A stretch of 14,321 nucleotides of DNA. It comes from Planctomycetales bacterium (GTDB lineage Bacteria > Planctomycetota > Planctomycetia > Isosphaerales > Isosphaeraceae). The stretch lies in the NCBI GenBank assembly GCA_027451455.1, contig DAIDJI010000057.1, forward strand, positions 1 through 14,321. Direction: 5' to 3'. This document shows positions 13,348 to 14,321 of the stretch, in pieces. How positions within the stretch are numbered: position 1 is the first letter of the stretch; each line of letters opens with the position of its first letter. The notes under the pieces were generated by a model. That model saw nothing but the letters and a program-made list of their open reading frames with translations. It was not told the DNA's origin and ran no database searches. A program made the position numbers and the translations under genes.

Positions 13348-13376
13348 ACCTTACCCCAGGAACGACCGACTGGCAA
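13348..13376 (-). promoter_or_regulatory. Candidate guaA promoter
   Basis: On the minus strand TTGCCA (13376-13371, five of six -35 positions) is followed after 17 nt by TAAGGT (13353-13348, three of six -10 positions). The predicted start near 13340 gives a leader of about 76 nt. No riboswitch fold was recognised in that leader. The boxes lie in the 160-bp gap between guaA and the Met-Cys protein gene. Confidence 0.35.
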
Positions 13377-13424
13377 TTGAAGTGGAGAGCGACGAGAGCG
13401 ACCGGAACCTGGCCTCGGGCTCCA

Positions 13425-13892
13425 TCAGATCCGCTCCTCGATCAGGACAGGCATCCGGTTCGATCGCGTCATCACCTGATAATAATGGCTGGCCGGCTCG
13501 CAGATCATGTAGACGACGGCATGCCCCCGCTCGTCGGGGACGAGGATCCCCCGGATCCCCTGGCGGATCCGGTACCAGACCCCGCGCTCCAGGCCGATCG
13601 TCGCCGGGATGTCGACCGCGATCGGCCCGAGCTCGCGCCAGTAGCCCTCCTGGACGGTCGACAGCCAGGTCCAGCCGGTCCGGGGCAGGAACCGACTCTC
13701 GCCCCGGCCGTTCCCCCACCGCGCAAGGCCGAGCTGCCCGTCGCGCCAGATCGGTAGCCGAGGCGAGCGGTCCCGGAAATAGAACCGGACTTCCCGCTCG
13801 CCGCCCCGCTCGTGGACGCGACGCTCCAGGCCATGCCGCCCGATCAATTCCGTGGGCAGTTCGCTCCATGCCAGGGCAATCCCGACGCACAT
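13425..13892 (-). CDS. Conserved-looking hypothetical protein starting Met-Cys, possible SRAP/HMCES relative
   Basis: This 155-residue soluble protein has no signal peptide or membrane segment. It begins MCVGIALAW, which would leave Cys at the N-terminus after Met removal. It continues with REVRFYFRDR, LPIWRDGQLGLARWGNGRGES (48-66), a Trp-rich GWTWLSTVQEGYW, GVWYRIRQGIRGILV and VVYMICEPASHYYQVMTRSNRMPVLI. Met-Cys start, RWG, N-x-R-x-E (61-65) and the C-terminal RMPVLI recall the SRAP family (YedK/HMCES), which links its Cys2 to abasic sites in DNA. The SRAP catalytic Glu and the HDRMP His are not clearly present and the protein is shorter than a usual SRAP domain, so the relation is tentative. 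It follows a Y-family polymerase gene on the same strand. An AGGAGA sits unusually close (about 1-2 nt) before the ATG. Confidence 0.7.
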   Translation of the reverse strand: MCVGIALAWSELPTELIGRHGLERRVHERGGEREVRFYFRDRSPRLPIWRDGQLGLARWGNGRGESRFLPRTGWTWLSTVQEGYWRELGPIAVDIPATIGLERGVWYRIRQGIRGILVPDERGHAVVYMICEPASHYYQVMTRSNRMPVLIEERI

Positions 13893-14016
13893 TTCTCCTG
13901 GTCATTGGTTCTTTGGAATTTGTTTTTGGAATTGGTACAGCCCGCCTCCTCCTTCGCGGCGACTGCTCTCTCCCGATCGTTTCTCCCTGATCGAGCAACC
14001 TGGCAACTACCAATTA
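13893..14016. other. AT-rich spacer between the polymerase and Met-Cys protein genes
   Basis: This 124-bp gap is far richer in A/T at both ends than the rest of the window. It holds most of the long inverted repeat 13919-14027 and a direct repeat TTTGGAATT at 13912-13920 and 13925-13933. The middle (about 13938-14000) is GC-rich. On the minus-strand transcript it precedes the AGGAGA and ATG of the Met-Cys gene. Confidence 0.6.
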
Positions 14017-14027
14017 CTAAAAACAAA
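13919..14027. repeat. Long AT-rich inverted repeat (19/20-bp arms)
   Basis: Left arm TTTGTTTTTGGAATTGGTA (13919-13937) matches the reverse complement of 14008-14027, TTTGTTTTTAGTAATTGGTA, at 18 of 19 positions with one inserted base. The arms enclose 70 bp. The right arm includes the last codons and TAG stop of the polymerase gene. It could fold in the transcript or be the remnant of a dispersed repeat. Confidence 0.7.
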
Positions 14028-14321
14028 TCTTCCCTCGGATATCGCAAATATCGTACTCGTTGGCGGTGTCGCGGTAGATGGAGGCCAAAGGGAGGGTGGC
14101 GGCGCTCCGGAGGACGAACCGGCCGTGCCGGGCGTTGACCTCACGCTTGAGCCGGGCGACGGCCTCGGCACGGGCGCGGCGGGCCGGCGATTCGAAGAGG
14201 TCGGCCGGGGTGTCGCGGCGGGCGGTGAGGTCGTCGGCGATCAGGTGCATGTGGCTCGCCAGCGCTCGGGGAATCCAGGCACGCCGAAGACAGGGACGCA
14301 CCACATCGAGCAGGAAGATCG
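14017..14321 (-). CDS. Y-family DNA polymerase (UmuC/DinB-like), C-terminal part (runs off the right edge)
   Basis: The frame is open to the right edge and gives the last 100 residues. The stretch LIADDLTARRDTPADLFESPARRARAEAVARLKREVNARHGRFVLRSAATLPL fits the end of the little-finger domain and the tail of a UmuC-type translesion polymerase, where a short LF(D/E) motif precedes a helix and an NARHGR-type segment. LFESP may be a beta-clamp-binding motif. The protein ends in SIYRDTANEYDICDIRGKICF, unlike the SPRYTT ending of E. coli UmuC. The catalytic palm is outside the window, so activity cannot be judged. Such polymerases copy damaged DNA with low fidelity. The stop codon TAG lies in the right arm of the long inverted repeat, and the Met-Cys protein gene follows 124 bp downstream on the same strand. 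Confidence 0.75.
   Translation of the reverse strand, partial: IFLLDVVRPCLRRAWIPRALASHMHLIADDLTARRDTPADLFESPARRARAEAVARLKREVNARHGRFVLRSAATLPLASIYRDTANEYDICDIRGKICF

Noticed and set aside
13280..13990. Plus-strand frame of 236 codons over the Met-Cys protein gene and AT-rich spacer
   Set aside because: Ser/Arg/Pro-rich product without family features; the opposite strand has a better supported gene in the operon direction.
1..14321. tRNA genes, CRISPR arrays, insertion sequences, phage genes
   Set aside because: Both strands were read for tRNA-like cloverleafs, regularly spaced repeats, transposases and integrases; none was recognised.

Overview
This is a GC-rich bacterial window that looks like Planctomycetota, probably the Isosphaeraceae. 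That placement is an inference from memory of family features: a Ser/Thr kinase with the short N-terminal helix-rich extension typical of planctomycete kinases, a small planctomycete-type hypothetical protein, and the wording of several conserved proteins. No database search was possible. The window carries mostly housekeeping genes in two blocks that converge near 7.69 kb, with a few accessory items set among them.

Left part. The 5' part of a Ser/Thr protein kinase gene runs leftward off the window (1-609). It is divergent from a small hypothetical gene (1075-1440) across a gap of about 465 bp. The rightward block continues with gltX (glutamyl-tRNA synthetase), a PfkB-family sugar/nucleoside kinase, a single-pass membrane protein overlapping the end of that kinase gene, thpR (RNA 2',3'-cyclic phosphodiesterase), recA, and a Rieske-type oxygenase. 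thpR next to recA matches a neighbourhood known from other phyla. gltX and recA each have a recognisable sigma70-like promoter. The gltX -35 box lies in the loop of an 11-bp perfect inverted repeat, and its predicted transcription start falls on the ATG.

Right part. Everything from 7705 to the right edge is on the minus strand. In transcription order it holds the 3' end of a Y-family (UmuC-like) translesion polymerase, an AT-rich spacer with a long inverted repeat, a small protein beginning Met-Cys that may be related to the SRAP/HMCES family, guaA (GMP synthetase), a secreted C45/AAT-type Ntn-hydrolase-like protein, a ParD/ParE toxin-antitoxin pair, purC (SAICAR synthase) and aroC (chorismate synthase). 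Gaps are short from guaA to aroC (46, 68, -1, 25 and 16 bp). The toxin-antitoxin pair therefore sits directly upstream of two biosynthetic genes and may share transcripts with them.

Themes. Purine synthesis (purC, guaA), aromatic amino acid synthesis (aroC) and translation (gltX) form the core. recA, the Y-family polymerase and the Met-Cys protein point to DNA-damage response. The least explained item is the polymerase/Met-Cys protein pair with its structured AT-rich linker. No rRNA, tRNA, CRISPR array, insertion sequence or phage gene was recognised.
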